Positions 7,154 through 16,719 of a stretch of 64,000 bases of DNA are shown piece by piece. Within the stretch, counting starts at the first letter, position 1, and each line of letters starts with the position of its first letter. The stretch lies in NCBI RefSeq assembly GCF_036231355.1, contig NZ_CP109496.1, positions 1,612,001 to 1,676,000 on the forward strand, written 5' to 3'. Below the pieces are notes generated by a model, which was not told the DNA's origin, made no database searches, and saw nothing but the letters and a program-made list of their open reading frames with translations. Position numbers and translations under genes: made by a program. The stretch is from Streptomyces sp. NBC_01431. Lineage in GTDB: Bacteria; Actinomycetota; Actinomycetes; Streptomycetales; Streptomycetaceae.

Positions 7154-9286
7154 TCAGCCGATTCCGGGGATGAGGGAGATGAGCAGGTCGATGATCTTGA
7201 TGCCGATGAACGGGGCGATCAGACCGCCCAGGCCGTAGATGCCGAGGTTGCGGCGCAGCATCTTGTCCGCGCTGGTCGGCTTGTACTGCACGCCCTTCAG
7301 GGCCAGCGGTACGAGGGCGATGATGATGAGCGCGTTGAAGATGACCGCGGACAGGATCGCCGACTCGGGGCTGTGCAGGCTCATGATGTTGAGCTTGTCC
7401 AGGCCGGGGTAGACGACCGCGAACATCGCCGGGATGATCGCGAAGTACTTCGCGACGTCGTTGGCGATCGAGAAGGTGGTCAACGCGCCCCGGGTGATGA
7501 GGAGTTGCTTGCCAATCTCGACGATCTCGATGAGCTTGGTCGGGTTCGAGTCGAGGTCGACCATGTTGCCGGCCTCCTTCGCGGCCGACGTACCCGTGTT
7601 CATCGCCACGCCTACGTCCGCCTGCGCCAGGGCCGGGGCGTCGTTGGTGCCGTCACCGGTCATCGCGACCAGCTTGCCGCCCGCCTGCTCCCGCTTGATC
7701 AGCGCCATCTTGTCCTCGGGAGTGGCCTCCGCGAGGAAGTCGTCCACGCCCGCCTCTTCGGCGATCGCCTTGGCGGTCAGCGGGTTGTCACCCGTGATCA
7801 TGACCGTCTTGATGCCCATCCGGCGCAGCTCGTCGAACCGCTCCCTCATGCCCTCCTTGACGACATCCTTCAGGTGGATGACACCCAGAATCCGGGGGCC
7901 CTGCTCGTCCTCGACTGCGACCAGGAGCGGTGTACCGCCCGCTTCGGAGATCTTGTTGGCCAGCGTGTCGGCGTCGGGCGCGACCTGCCCGCCCTGCTCC
8001 TTGACCCAGTTGATGACCGAACCGGCCGCGCCCTTGCGGACCTTGCGTCCGTCCACGTCCACGCCCGACATACGGGTCTGGGCGGTGAACGCGATCCACT
8101 CGGCCCCCACGAGCTCACCCTGGTGACGCTCGCGCAGGCCGTACTTCTCCTTCGCGAGGACCACGATCGAGCGGCCCTCGGGCGTCTCGTCCGACAGCGA
8201 GGAGAGCTGCGCGGCGTCCGCGACCTCGGCCTCCGTGGTACCGCCGACCGGCACGAACTCGGACGCCTGACGGTTGCCGAGGGTGATGGTGCCGGTCTTG
8301 TCGAGGAGCAGCGTGGAGACGTCACCGGCGGCCTCGACCGCGCGGCCCGACATGGCCAGGACGTTGCGTTGCACCAGGCGGTCCATGCCCGCGATACCGA
8401 TCGCCGAGAGCAGCGCCCCGATCGTGGTCGGGATCAGGCAGACCAGGAGCGCGGCCAGCACGATCATGGACTGCTCGGCCTTCGCGTACATCGCGAAGGG
8501 CTGGAGGGTGACGACGGCCAGCAGGAAGACGATCGTGAGGGACGCCAGCAAGATGTTGAGGGCGATCTCGTTCGGGGTCTTCTGCCTCGCCGCGCCCTCG
8601 ACCAGGTTGATCATCCGGTCGATGAACGTCTCGCCCGGCTTCGTCGTGATCTTGATGACCACCCGGTCGGACAGCACCTTCGTACCGCCGGTCACCGCGC
8701 TGCGGTCGCCGCCGGACTCCCGGATGACCGGGGCGGACTCACCGGTGATCGCCGACTCGTCGACGGATGCGACACCCTCGACCACGTCACCGTCGCCGGG
8801 AATGATGTCGCCCGCCTCGCAGACGACCAGGTCGCCGATCCTCAGCTCGGTGCCGGGAACCTGCTCCTCGGACTTCCCGTCGGCCGTCAGGCGGCGGGCG
8901 ACGGTGTCGGTCTTGGCCTTGCGCAGAGTGTCCGCCTGGGCCTTGCCTCGGCCCTCGGCGACGGCCTCCGCCAGGTTGGCGAAAATGGTGGTCAGCCACA
9001 ACCACGCCGTGATCGCCCAGCCGAACCAGTCCCCCGGGCTCTTGATCGCCAGGACCGTGGTCAGGACCGACCCGATCTCCACCACGAACATCACCGGAGA
9101 CTTGATCATCGTCTTCGGGTTGAGCTTCCTGACCGCGTCCGGGAAGGACTTGACCAGCGCCTTGGGGTCGAACATGCCGCCCCCGACCTTGCCCTGGTCC
9201 TTGTGCCCGCTGGGCACATCGCTGTGCGGCGCCCGGGTGGGAGTGGCAGTGGACATCTCGTCCTCGTGCTTCAGATTGGTGGTCAT
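7154..9286 (-). CDS. kdpB: Potassium-transporting P-type ATPase subunit KdpB
   Basis: 710 residues from the ATG at 9286, which overlaps the kdpA stop (ATGA). The N-terminal 35 residues are polar, followed by the P-type ATPase core: actuator motif TGES (181-184), phosphorylation motif DKTGT (Asp about 329), [10 protein letters not shown], and hinge [10 protein letters not shown]. It hydrolyses ATP to drive potassium through KdpA at the cell membrane. A paralogue is encoded divergently at 11777-13942. The two are highly similar through the catalytic core but differ at the N-terminus and in the nucleotide-binding domain. Confidence 0.97.
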   Translation of the reverse strand: MTTNLKHEDEMSTATPTRAPHSDVPSGHKDQGKVGGGMFDPKALVKSFPDAVRKLNPKTMIKSPVMFVVEIGSVLTTVLAIKSPGDWFGWAITAWLWLTTIFANLAEAVAEGRGKAQADTLRKAKTDTVARRLTADGKSEEQVPGTELRIGDLVVCEAGDIIPGDGDVVEGVASVDESAITGESAPVIRESGGDRSAVTGGTKVLSDRVVIKITTKPGETFIDRMINLVEGAARQKTPNEIALNILLASLTIVFLLAVVTLQPFAMYAKAEQSMIVLAALLVCLIPTTIGALLSAIGIAGMDRLVQRNVLAMSGRAVEAAGDVSTLLLDKTGTITLGNRQASEFVPVGGTTEAEVADAAQLSSLSDETPEGRSIVVLAKEKYGLRERHQGELVGAEWIAFTAQTRMSGVDVDGRKVRKGAAGSVINWVKEQGGQVAPDADTLANKISEAGGTPLLVAVEDEQGPRILGVIHLKDVVKEGMRERFDELRRMGIKTVMITGDNPLTAKAIAEEAGVDDFLAEATPEDKMALIKREQAGGKLVAMTGDGTNDAPALAQADVGVAMNTGTSAAKEAGNMVDLDSNPTKLIEIVEIGKQLLITRGALTTFSIANDVAKYFAIIPAMFAVVYPGLDKLNIMSLHSPESAILSAVIFNALIIIALVPLALKGVQYKPTSADKMLRRNLGIYGLGGLIAPFIGIKIIDLLISLIPGIG

Positions 9287-10947
9287 GACGCCAGCCCTTC
9301 CGCCAGCGGGCCGAGAGCCAGGGCCGGGAAGTAGGTCAGACCCGCGACGATCATCACGGTGCCGACCAGCAGGCCGGTGAACAGCGGCTTGTTGGTGCGC
9401 AGGGTGCCCGCCGTCTCCGGGATCGGCTTCTGCTCGGCGAGCGAACCAGCCAGGGCCAGGACGAACACCATCGGGACGAACCGGCCCAGCAGCATGGCGA
9501 GCCCGATGCTCGTGTTGAACCACGGCGTATTCGCGTTCAGACCCGCGAACGCGGAGCCGTTGTTGTTCGCGCCGGAGGAGTACGCGTACAGGACCTCGGA
9601 GAAGCCGTGCGCGCCCGAGTTCGTCATCGAGGTCAGCGTCGACGGCATCGCCATCGCGATGGCCGTGAAGATCAGGACGAGCGCCGGGGTGACCAGGATG
9701 TAGCAGGCCGCGAACTTGATCTCGCGGGTGCCGATCTTCTTGCCCAGGTACTCGGGCGTGCGCCCCACCATCAGGCCCGCGATGAACACCGCGATGATCG
9801 CCATGATCAGCATGCCGTACAGGCCGGATCCGGTACCGCCCGGCGCGATCTCGCCGAGCTGCATGCCCAGGAGCTGGATGCCGCCGCCGAAGCCTGTGAA
9901 GGAGGAGTGGAAGGAGTTGACCGCGCCGGTCGAGGTGAGCGTGGTCGCCACCGAGAAGATCGAGGACGCGCCAATACCGAAGCGGGTCTCCTTGCCCTCC
10001 ATCGCGCCGCCCGCGATGTCGAACGCCGGTCCGTGGTGGGCGAACTCGGTCCACATCATCAGGGCGGTGAACCCGACCCAGATGGTGACCATGGTGGCGA
10101 GGATCGCGTAACCCTGCTTGACCGATCCCACCATCTTGCCGAAGGTGCGGGTCAGCGCGAACGGGATCACCAGGATCAGGAAGATCTCGAACAGGCTGGA
10201 GAAGCCGTTGGGGTTCTCGAAGGGGTGGGCCGAGTTGGCGTTGAAGTAACCGCCGCCGTTCGTGCCCAGCTCCTTGATCGCCTCCTGCGAGGCCACCGCA
10301 CCGCCGTTCCACTGCTGCGAGCCGCCCATGAACTGGCCGACCTCGTGGATACCGGAGAAGTTCTGGATCGCACCGCACGCCACCAGCACGACCGCGCCGA
10401 GCGCGGCGATCGGCAGCAGGATGCGGACCACGCCGCGCACCAGGTCGGCCCAGAAGTTGCCCAGCTCACCGGTGCGCGAGCGGGCGAAGCCCCGTACCAG
10501 CGCGACGGCGACGGCGATACCGACGGCGGCGGAGACGAAGTTCTGCACCGCCAGGCCACCGGTCTGCACGACGTGGCCCATGGACTGCTCGCCCGAGTAC
10601 GACTGCCAGTTCGTGTTGGACACGAAGGAGGCGGCCGTATTGAACGCCTGGTCGGCCGGGATCGAGACGAACCCGAGCGAGCCGGGCAACGAACCCTGCA
10701 GGCGCTGCATCAGGTAGAGGAAGAGCACGCTCACCGCAGAGAAGACCAGGACACCGCGCAGATAGGCGGGCCAGCGCATCTCGGTGGACGGATTGGCGCC
10801 GATGGCCTTGTAGATCCACTTCTCGACGCGCAAGTGCTTGTCGGAGGAGTAGACCCGGGCCATGTAGTCACCGAGGGGGCGATAGGCCAGCCCCAGCGCC
10901 ACGAAGAGGGCCAGGAACTGGAGTACGCCGGCGAAGACAGGAGACAT
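9283..10947 (-). CDS. kdpA: Potassium-binding channel-like subunit KdpA
   Basis: 554 residues, about ten membrane helices, with the four pore-loop repeats of the SKT superfamily. The stretch [18 protein letters not shown] is a hallmark filter segment. The ATG at 10947 lies 8 bases after kdpF. KdpA binds and selects potassium, and the ion passes to KdpB through an intersubunit tunnel. It ends in a 4-base overlap with kdpB. Only one KdpA is present in the window, although KdpB, KdpD and KdpF are each encoded twice. Confidence 0.97.
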   Translation of the reverse strand: MSPVFAGVLQFLALFVALGLAYRPLGDYMARVYSSDKHLRVEKWIYKAIGANPSTEMRWPAYLRGVLVFSAVSVLFLYLMQRLQGSLPGSLGFVSIPADQAFNTAASFVSNTNWQSYSGEQSMGHVVQTGGLAVQNFVSAAVGIAVAVALVRGFARSRTGELGNFWADLVRGVVRILLPIAALGAVVLVACGAIQNFSGIHEVGQFMGGSQQWNGGAVASQEAIKELGTNGGGYFNANSAHPFENPNGFSSLFEIFLILVIPFALTRTFGKMVGSVKQGYAILATMVTIWVGFTALMMWTEFAHHGPAFDIAGGAMEGKETRFGIGASSIFSVATTLTSTGAVNSFHSSFTGFGGGIQLLGMQLGEIAPGGTGSGLYGMLIMAIIAVFIAGLMVGRTPEYLGKKIGTREIKFAACYILVTPALVLIFTAIAMAMPSTLTSMTNSGAHGFSEVLYAYSSGANNNGSAFAGLNANTPWFNTSIGLAMLLGRFVPMVFVLALAGSLAEQKPIPETAGTLRTNKPLFTGLLVGTVMIVAGLTYFPALALGPLAEGLAS

Positions 10948-10955
10948 GTCGGTGC

Positions 10956-11045
10956 TCAGAACCTCTCCGGCTTGACGAGCGCGAGGACGAGGTAACCCAG
11001 CAGAGCGACGGCCACGATCAGACCGACAATGTTCTCGGCAGTCAC
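10956..11045 (-). CDS. kdpF: KdpF subunit (29 residues)
   Basis: One membrane helix ending in the typical LVKPERF tail. The GTG at 11045 overlaps the stop of a still smaller upstream ORF (GTGA), and kdpA follows after 8 bases. KdpF stabilises the Kdp complex. Size and sequence match actinobacterial KdpF. Confidence 0.93.
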   Translation of the reverse strand: MTAENIVGLIVAVALLGYLVLALVKPERF

Positions 11046-11125
11046 AGCTTCGCCACCCCCCTGGCGATGAGCGCCACCAGCGCGAAGACCGCGACCGTGG
11101 TGACGACGAAGGCCACGTCGGCCAT
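11042..11125 (-). CDS. 27-residue membrane microprotein leading the kdp operon
   Basis: The ATG at 11125 is preceded by AGGAG at good spacing, the best ribosome binding site in the operon. The product begins [19 protein letters not shown] and ends in IARGVAKL: a single membrane helix with a positively charged end. Its stop overlaps the kdpF GTG start, so translation is probably coupled. It is distinct from KdpF and of a size that gene callers usually skip. It could be an extra Kdp subunit, a KdpD-interacting microprotein or only a leader that loads ribosomes for kdpF. Confidence 0.7.
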   Translation of the reverse strand: MADVAFVVTTVAVFALVALIARGVAKL

Positions 11126-11200
11126 CGTGAACTCCTGAAAGAGGTTCGAAAGAAACGGACACCACGAGGAAACCCCCTCCGGAACCGTTCACGCGCCCCG

Positions 11201-11238
11201 TTGACGGGTCCCTTACGGCCATTGGCGCGACTTTGACG
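11201..11238 (-). promoter_or_regulatory. Four-half-site direct repeat upstream of kdp (putative KdpE operator)
   Basis: On the kdp sense strand the half-sites read CGTCAA, CGCCAA, CGTAAG, CGTCAA at starts spaced 11, 10 and 11 bp (plus-strand positions 11233, 11222, 11212, 11201). The block ends 76 bases upstream of the microprotein ATG. This is the face-of-helix arrangement used by OmpR-family regulators, and KdpE is the obvious candidate. Confidence 0.6.
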
Positions 11239-11661
11239 AGACCCATACGCAGGCGGCGTCATATGCCCGCCGAGCAGTGGAAATGCCGGTTCCCACTACT
11301 CCGTCCGGGGCGCCGGAGCACAGCCGTTGCCGCTCTTATCAGCCAGGTTCGGCCAGAGCTCGCCAAGCCCGGTGCCACGGCGGTTCACCGTGCCCACTTC
11401 CTCCATCCGTGCCGCGCCGGTGAACCGCCGCATCGCCTTGCCGAGAATTCATGACGTGCCTCCTGCTACGCCCGTTCTCAAGCACCATCAGAGAGGCGTA
11501 AATACTCCGTGTAACGGCCCCAACACGGGTCAATCGTGACCTAGATTCCTGTGCTACCGCTCAAACCGTCGCGAACGCCCCTGGCCGGCGGTCCCCGACC
11601 AGGGTGCGTAGGCATGCGGCGCCATCACTTCGCGTCGCGCCCGCCCGACTACTGTCGGTGA
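11239..11661. other. Intergenic region between the divergent kdp operon and kdpB2
   Basis: About 420 bases without a supportable gene. Short open frames exist on both strands but are low-complexity high-GC shadows without good ribosome binding sites. No riboswitch fold was recognised. Confidence 0.5.
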
Positions 11662-11688
11662 CGGGCCCCGGGACCGAAACGGGGCCCG
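11662..11688 (+). promoter_or_regulatory. Leader hairpin upstream of kdpB2
   Basis: Perfect 9-bp stem (11662-11670 with 11680-11688) and a 9-base loop, 88 bases before the kdpB2 start. It could be a leader structure or a weak terminator; no U-tract follows. Confidence 0.4.
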
Positions 11689-11776
11689 CTCCCCAGTCTC
11701 ATCGAGCCCAAGCCGGGTCGGTCGTCTTGTCCGCATAGAGGCGGGGCCGGCACCCCCACCAGAAGGTCATTCCACG

Positions 11777-13942
11777 ATGTCTCCCGCCGCTCAGCAGCAG
11801 ACCCACACCATCCCCGCCCCCGCCGGTCCACCGCCGAGGAATCCCCAGCCGCCCCGGGCCCGTCACAACCGCCGGACGGCCGGCTTTTTCGAGCCCGTCC
11901 AGCTGGTGAAGTCGTTCCCGGACGCCGTACGCAAGTTGCACCCTCGCGCCCTGATCCGTACGCCCGTCCTGTTCGTGGTGTCGGCGGGCGCGGTGCTCAC
12001 CACGCTCTCGGCGCTGATCCATCCGTCCGTCTTCACGTGGGTGATCAGTGTCTGGCTGTGGCTGACGGTGATCTTCGCCAATCTCGCCGAGGCGGTGGCC
12101 GAGGGCCGGGGCAAGGCACAGGCCGAGTCTTTGCGCAGGGCCCGTACGGACACGGTGGCGCTCAGGCTGCGCGACAACTGGCGGGTGGGCACCGATGTGC
12201 GGCACTCCCGGACCGAGGCGGTCGCGGCCACCGATCTCAAGCCGTTCGACTTCGTGCTGGTGGAGGCCGGAGAGCTGATCCCGGCGGACGGTGATGTGGT
12301 GGACGGGGTCGCGGCCGTGGACGAGTCAGCGGTGACCGGCGAGTCCGCGCCGGTCATCCGGGAGTCGGGCGGTGACCGTTCGGGGGTGACCGGCGGCACG
12401 ACAGTGCTGTCAGACCGGATCGTGATGCGGGTGACCTCACGGCCGGGGCATTCCTTCCTGGACCGGATGATCGCGCTGGTGGAGGGCGCGGCCCGGCAGA
12501 AGACGCCGAACGAGATCGCCCTGAACATCCTGCTGTCGGCGCTCACCATCGTGTTCGTCCTGGTGGTGGTCACGCTTCAGCCGATGGCCGAGTACGCGAC
12601 CGCCGCCCAGTCCACCACCGTGCTCGTGGCGCTGCTGGTGACGCTGATCCCTACCACTATCGGCGCGCTGCTCTCGGCGATCGGGATCGCGGGCATGGAC
12701 CGGCTGGTGCAGCGCAATGTGCTGGCGATGTCGGGACGGGCGGTGGAGGCGGCCGGGGACGTTAACACGCTGCTGCTCGACAAGACCGGCACCATCACCC
12801 TCGGCAATCGTGAAGCGACCGCGTTCATCGCCATGCCCGGGATCCGCGAGCCGCATCTCGCGGACGCGGCGCAGCTGGCCTCGCTGGCCGACGAGACCCC
12901 CGAGGGCCGCTCGGTCGTGGTCCTCGCCAAGGAACGGTACGGGCTGCGCGAGCCGAACGAGGGCGATCTGCACGGTTCACGGTTCGTGGAGTTCAGCGCG
13001 CAGACCCGGATGAGCGGCGTGGACCTGCGCTGGGAGAACGGCGCCGTCTCCCACATCCGCAAGGGCGCGGCCGCCCAGGTCATCGAGTGGGTCCAGATGT
13101 ACGGCGGCCAAGTGCAGCCCGAGGCAGCGCAGTTCACGGATGCTGTCTCGGCATCCGGCGGCACGCCGCTCCTGGTTGCCGTGCACGACTGGAACGGGCC
13201 TCGGATCCTCGGCGTCATCCACCTCAAGGATGTGGTCAAGGACGGCATCGCCGAGCGGTTCGCCGAGCTGCGCCGGATGGGCATCCGCACCGTCATGATC
13301 ACGGGGGACAATCCGCTGACCGCTCGGGCCATCGCCCAGGAGGCGGGCGTGGACGACTATTTGGCGGAGGCGACCCCCGAGGACAAGCTCGCCCTCATCA
13401 AGCAGGAACAGGCGGGCGGCAAGCTTGTCGCGATGACTGGTGACGGCACCAACGACGCTCCCGCCCTCGCGCAGGCCGACGTCGGGGTGGCGATGAACAC
13501 CGGTACCTCGGCCGCCAAGGAGGCCGGGAACATGGTCGACCTCGACTCGAACCCGACCAAGCTCATCGACATCGTCGAGATCGGCAAACAACTCCTCATC
13601 ACCCGGGGCGCGTTGACCACCTTCTCCATCACCAACGACGTCGCCAAGTATTTCGCGATCATCCCCGCCATGTTCGCCGGCACCTACCCCGGCCTCGAAG
13701 CGCTCAACGTCATGGGCCTGCACAGTCCGACGTCCGCCATCACATCGGCCATCATCTTCAACGCCCTGATCATCGTGGCGCTGATCCCGCTCGCGTTGCG
13801 GGGCGTCCGCTATACCCCGGCCTCCGCCCACGACCTGCTCCGCCGCAACCTCGGCGTCTACGGTCTCGGTGGGCTCGTCCTGCCCTTCGTCGGCATCAAG
13901 CTCATCGACCTCTTCGTCTCGACGATCCCCGGCCTGGGCTGA
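11777..13942 (+). CDS. kdpB: Orphan second KdpB-type P-type ATPase
   Basis: 721 residues with all core motifs: [19 protein letters not shown] and [10 protein letters not shown]. It is full length and looks intact. The first 35 residues are proline-rich and unlike KdpB of the main operon. No kdpA, kdpC or kdpF adjoins it; the nearest are the divergent operon at 6464-11045 and a lone kdpF-like ORF at 23424. It may swap into the KdpFABC complex under some condition, or work without a dedicated channel subunit. The ATG at 11777 has GAAGG upstream. Similarity to KdpB1 across the membrane and catalytic parts suggests an old duplication. Confidence 0.93.
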   Translation: MSPAAQQQTHTIPAPAGPPPRNPQPPRARHNRRTAGFFEPVQLVKSFPDAVRKLHPRALIRTPVLFVVSAGAVLTTLSALIHPSVFTWVISVWLWLTVIFANLAEAVAEGRGKAQAESLRRARTDTVALRLRDNWRVGTDVRHSRTEAVAATDLKPFDFVLVEAGELIPADGDVVDGVAAVDESAVTGESAPVIRESGGDRSGVTGGTTVLSDRIVMRVTSRPGHSFLDRMIALVEGAARQKTPNEIALNILLSALTIVFVLVVVTLQPMAEYATAAQSTTVLVALLVTLIPTTIGALLSAIGIAGMDRLVQRNVLAMSGRAVEAAGDVNTLLLDKTGTITLGNREATAFIAMPGIREPHLADAAQLASLADETPEGRSVVVLAKERYGLREPNEGDLHGSRFVEFSAQTRMSGVDLRWENGAVSHIRKGAAAQVIEWVQMYGGQVQPEAAQFTDAVSASGGTPLLVAVHDWNGPRILGVIHLKDVVKDGIAERFAELRRMGIRTVMITGDNPLTARAIAQEAGVDDYLAEATPEDKLALIKQEQAGGKLVAMTGDGTNDAPALAQADVGVAMNTGTSAAKEAGNMVDLDSNPTKLIDIVEIGKQLLITRGALTTFSITNDVAKYFAIIPAMFAGTYPGLEALNVMGLHSPTSAITSAIIFNALIIVALIPLALRGVRYTPASAHDLLRRNLGVYGLGGLVLPFVGIKLIDLFVSTIPGLG

Positions 13943-13964
13943 CGAACGCGACGGAATCGGTCGG

Positions 13965-13981
13965 TATCAGAGGGCCGTCAA
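13965..13981 (+). promoter_or_regulatory. Weak KdpE-like direct repeat after kdpB2
   Basis: TATCAG-N5-CGTCAA, 11-bp spacing, 23 bases past the kdpB2 stop and about 265 bases upstream of the SDR start. Only two half-sites and one is degenerate, so this may be chance. Confidence 0.3.
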
Positions 13982-14134
13982 GGACCGGCCGATTCCCTTG
14001 AGGCCCTGAGCGTGCGGGCGTTGTATGGATGCTGTGAACAGCAGTCCGCGCTATGAAGACCGGCCACCGAATCCGGTGGCTCCGGCTACGCGTGCTGTTC
14101 CCGCGCCGACTCCCTGAGTCGCGCCCTTCCACGC

Positions 14135-14171
14135 CGTACGCCGCCCTCGCCCCCATGCCGGGCGGCGTACG
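14135..14171 (+). terminator. Hairpin between kdpB2 and the SDR gene
   Basis: Perfect 12-bp stem (14135-14146 with 14160-14171) and a 13-base loop in the roughly 300-base gap. It is a plausible kdpB2 terminator, although it lies about 190 bases past the stop. Confidence 0.45.
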
Positions 14172-14246
14172 CGCGCCTTCGTTCCCGCATGTCCTACCGC
14201 CCCGATCAGGGACGGCCTCGGCATGCCCGCATCCAGGAAAGCCACC

Positions 14247-15059
14247 ATGACATCCGCATCGCTTGCCAGCAGCACCGTATTGATTACCGGAGCGACCGCC
14301 GGTATCGGCTTCGAAGCCGCGCGCCGACTCGCCCAGCACGGCGCCACCATCCTCGTCCACGGCCGCACCATCGAGGAGGCGCGGGCCGCGGCCGACGCGC
14401 TGGTCGCCACGACCGCCGGCGTCGAAGGGACCCAGCTCTGCCCGATCGCCGCGGACTTCACCCGTCTCGACGAGGTCGAAGCCATGGCCCGCCGGGTCAT
14501 CGAGACGCACCCCCATCTGGACGTCCTCGTCAACAACGCGGGCATCGCCGCGCCCGAGCGGCACACCATCACGGCCGACGGCAACGAGATCGCGTTCCAG
14601 GTCAACTTCCTCGCCCACTACCTGCTGACCTGCCTCCTGGAACCGGCACTCACCAGCGACCCGGGCGGCCGCGTCGTCAACGTGTCCTCCTCGCTGCACC
14701 GCACGGGCAACATCCAGTGGAGCGACCCCAACCGCACCAAGCGCTACTCCCAGCTCGCCGCATACGCACAGTCCCAGCTCGCCCTGACCGTCTTCGCCGC
14801 CGACCCGCGTGTGACCGCCGTCTCCGTCCACCCCGGCGTCTGCGACACCGCCCTCCTCCCGCTGTACGCACACGAAGGTGTGAGCGCCGCCGAGGGTGCC
14901 GCCCACGTCGCACGCCTCTGTGACCCGGCCGTCGAGATCGTCAACGGCGCCTACTACGACCGCGACCGGCGCGTCGACCCGGCGCCCGCCGCCACCGAGG
15001 ACCGCAGCGTCAAGCGCCTCAACAAACTCGCCGCCCTGCTCGTCGGCCATGACGCCTGA
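14247..15059 (+). CDS. Short-chain dehydrogenase/reductase-like protein with altered catalytic motif
   Basis: 270 residues from the ATG at 14247, preceded by AGGAAAG. A Rossmann fold with TGATAGIG at the N-terminus and NNAG further on binds the dinucleotide. The catalytic serine region (VNVSSSLH) is present. The usual Tyr-x-x-x-Lys reads YAQSQ: the lysine codon is replaced by CAG. That lysine normally lowers the tyrosine pKa and holds the nicotinamide ribose, so the enzyme may be impaired or act as a non-catalytic binder. Overall sequence resembles retinol-dehydrogenase-like SDRs of Streptomyces; substrate unknown. Confidence 0.85.
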   Translation: MTSASLASSTVLITGATAGIGFEAARRLAQHGATILVHGRTIEEARAAADALVATTAGVEGTQLCPIAADFTRLDEVEAMARRVIETHPHLDVLVNNAGIAAPERHTITADGNEIAFQVNFLAHYLLTCLLEPALTSDPGGRVVNVSSSLHRTGNIQWSDPNRTKRYSQLAAYAQSQLALTVFAADPRVTAVSVHPGVCDTALLPLYAHEGVSAAEGAAHVARLCDPAVEIVNGAYYDRDRRVDPAPAATEDRSVKRLNKLAALLVGHDA

Positions 15060-15099
15060 AGAAATCCCCCGCCAGCAGCCCTTGAAGGAGGACGGAACC

Positions 15100-15174
15100 A
15101 TGTCCAAGCGAGCGCGCAAGAAGAAGGACCGCCGCAAGAAGAAGGCCAACCACGGCAGCAAGGCCGCGACCTAG
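15100..15174 (+). CDS. 24-residue basic protein, probable ribosomal protein bL37
   Basis: The ORF encodes MSKRARKKKDRRKKKANHG followed by SKAAT. It has a strong AAGGAGG at 15085-15091 and is closed by a clear terminator. The run of lysine/arginine followed by KANHG matches the tiny actinobacterial large-subunit protein bL37 first seen in mycobacterial ribosome structures. It would thread into 23S rRNA rather than fold alone. The gene sits 40 bases after the SDR stop but has its own ribosome binding site. Alternative: an unrelated nucleic-acid-binding peptide. Confidence 0.7.
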   Translation: MSKRARKKKDRRKKKANHGSKAAT

Positions 15175-15184
15175 CCCTACTCCC

Positions 15185-15226
15185 GGTGAGGGGCGGACCG
15201 GCCCCGCGGGCAGTCCGCCCCTCACC
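15185..15226 (+). terminator. Terminator after the bL37-like gene
   Basis: Perfect 14-bp stem (15185-15198 with 15213-15226) and a 14-base loop, 10 bases after the stop codon. Confidence 0.8.
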
Positions 15227-15259
15227 CATTGCCCCGCTCCCCGAATCAGGTGAACTACC

Positions 15260-16051
15260 GTGATCGAGCTACCACTAGACCAACTGGCCACCCACATCGA
15301 CTGGTTCCCCCGCGCCACATCGGGTCCGACCTCACTCGCCGAACATGTCCTGGCCACCCGGGCCGGCCGCTTGTGGGCCGACCGTGCCGTCCGGCCCCGT
15401 ACCGTGGCCGTCGCCGGCGCGGGACACGTGCTGCTGTGCGGCGATCCCGGTGCCCTCGACCCGGCCGCCCTCGCTCCGCTCGCCAACCGCTACGTCCTCG
15501 CCCCCGCGCGTTTCCTGCCGGTGCTCGGTGCCGCCTTCGACCGGGTCGTGCCGTGGGAGCGGATGGTGTACGTACACCGTGAAGCGCCCGCCGAACCACG
15601 CGCGCCGCGCGGGGTGACCGTGCGCCGGATCACCACCGCGGACGCTCCCGCGCTGGCCACCATCGAGCCGGAATCCCGCTGGATCCACACCAGTTGGGGC
15701 GGCCCCGCCGGGCTCGCGAAGTCCGGGCACGCCTGGGGCGCCTTCCACCGGGGGCGCCTGCTCGTGGTCGCCTGCACGTACTTCCTGGGCAGCCGCTACG
15801 AGGACATCGCGGTGGTCACCGTGCCCGACCAGCGCCGCCGACAGCTCGCGCTGAGCTGCGTAGTGGCGCTGTGCGCCGATGTCGAGGACCGGGGCCGGAG
15901 CGCCACCTGGACCTGCTCCCGCTACAACCGTCCCAGTCGCCTGCTCGCGTGGACGGCGGGCTTCCGCCTGGAACGCGAATACGTCCATTACGCGACCGGC
16001 ACCGCTCGCTCGCAAGCGATCAGCGGCAGGCAGCTGTCCGCGCACCGCTGA
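15260..16051 (+). CDS. GNAT-family acetyltransferase
   Basis: 263 residues from a GTG at 15260 with AGGTGA upstream. The N-terminal half (1-115) looks like the regulatory part of two-domain GNAT proteins. The C-terminal half contains the GNAT fold, with VTVRRITTADAPALATIEPE as its first strand-helix and a pattern near SCVVALCADVEDRGRSATWT fitting the acetyl-CoA-binding and following helices. The end, LLAWTAGFRLEREYVHY, is typical of GNAT C-termini. Substrate unknown. Confidence 0.75.
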   Translation: MIELPLDQLATHIDWFPRATSGPTSLAEHVLATRAGRLWADRAVRPRTVAVAGAGHVLLCGDPGALDPAALAPLANRYVLAPARFLPVLGAAFDRVVPWERMVYVHREAPAEPRAPRGVTVRRITTADAPALATIEPESRWIHTSWGGPAGLAKSGHAWGAFHRGRLLVVACTYFLGSRYEDIAVVTVPDQRRRQLALSCVVALCADVEDRGRSATWTCSRYNRPSRLLAWTAGFRLEREYVHYATGTARSQAISGRQLSAHR

Positions 16052-16080
16052 CCCTGTCAGGGCGGACATGGGCGATCGGC

Positions 16081-16565
16081 ATGGGAGGGACTGCGGTGCG
16101 AGTGCGGGCCGAGGCACTGGCCGTGCGCGCGGCCGACTGTTATGTGATCGGGGGCCTGGTCATCGGAGCCTCCTTCATGCCCGGACAGGGAACCAGCCGA
16201 GGGGTGGGGTCTTGCCTACTCACTCGGCACGCCCGTTGCCGTCGACCTGTTTGGCTCCTGCGACATCCGCAGCGTCCGCACGAGCAGCAAGGTGGGCAAA
16301 GCCGTCGCCAAGTGCCAAGGCGCCCGGTGGACTCTGGACGGCGCGCCCCGTTCGGGACCCTCTACAGCTACGGCAGCGACATCAGCGGGAACCTCGGGGC
16401 GGCACCCGTCTTCACGGTGAGGCGCGGGCATTCCGGGGCCGGGCGTATGGCAGGCCCGGAGACCTGGACTTCGTCATGGGCTTCGCCGTTGCCGTTGTCG
16501 CCGTGGCCCTGCCTGATTGGATGCGTCGCCTTCGCGGTGGCCGCGCATCGGGCGCGGCAGGCTTG
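16081..16565 (+). pseudogene. Frameshifted membrane protein gene
   Basis: Protein-like sequence continues across changing reading frames: VRAADCYVIGGLVIGASFMP in one frame (from 16081); GTPVAVDLFGSCDIRSVRTS and following in a second; GTLYSYGSDISGNLGAAPVF back in the first; then GRPGDLDFVMGFAVAVVAVA, a membrane helix and a basic tail, in the third. At least three shifts are needed. I read this as a decayed protein with an N- and a C-terminal membrane helix. The ancestral function is not recognised. Confidence 0.6.
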
Positions 16566-16719
16566 ACCCGGCCGCCCTGGCCCGTACCTCGGACGGGACG
16601 CCCGCGCGATGCCGCGCAAGGGCCTCGAAGCCGCCGAGCGCCCTGCGCCCGAAGCACCCGGCGATGCGCTGCCCAAGGTGCGGGGGCTGGCTCCTCGGCC
16701 CCCGCACCCTCACCGCGAC

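Noticed and set aside
6086..9334. A plus-strand open frame of about 1,080 codons opposite kdpC and kdpB
   Set aside because: It is an Asp/Arg/Gly/His-rich antisense shadow typical of high-GC genes. The kdp genes on the other strand carry all expected motifs.
11201..11238. PHO boxes (PhoP) instead of KdpE sites
   Set aside because: Both use 11-bp direct repeats, but PHO boxes need a leading G and pyrimidines after TCA, while these sites have C at the first position and purines after TCA. The rival is kept as a control in the main finding.
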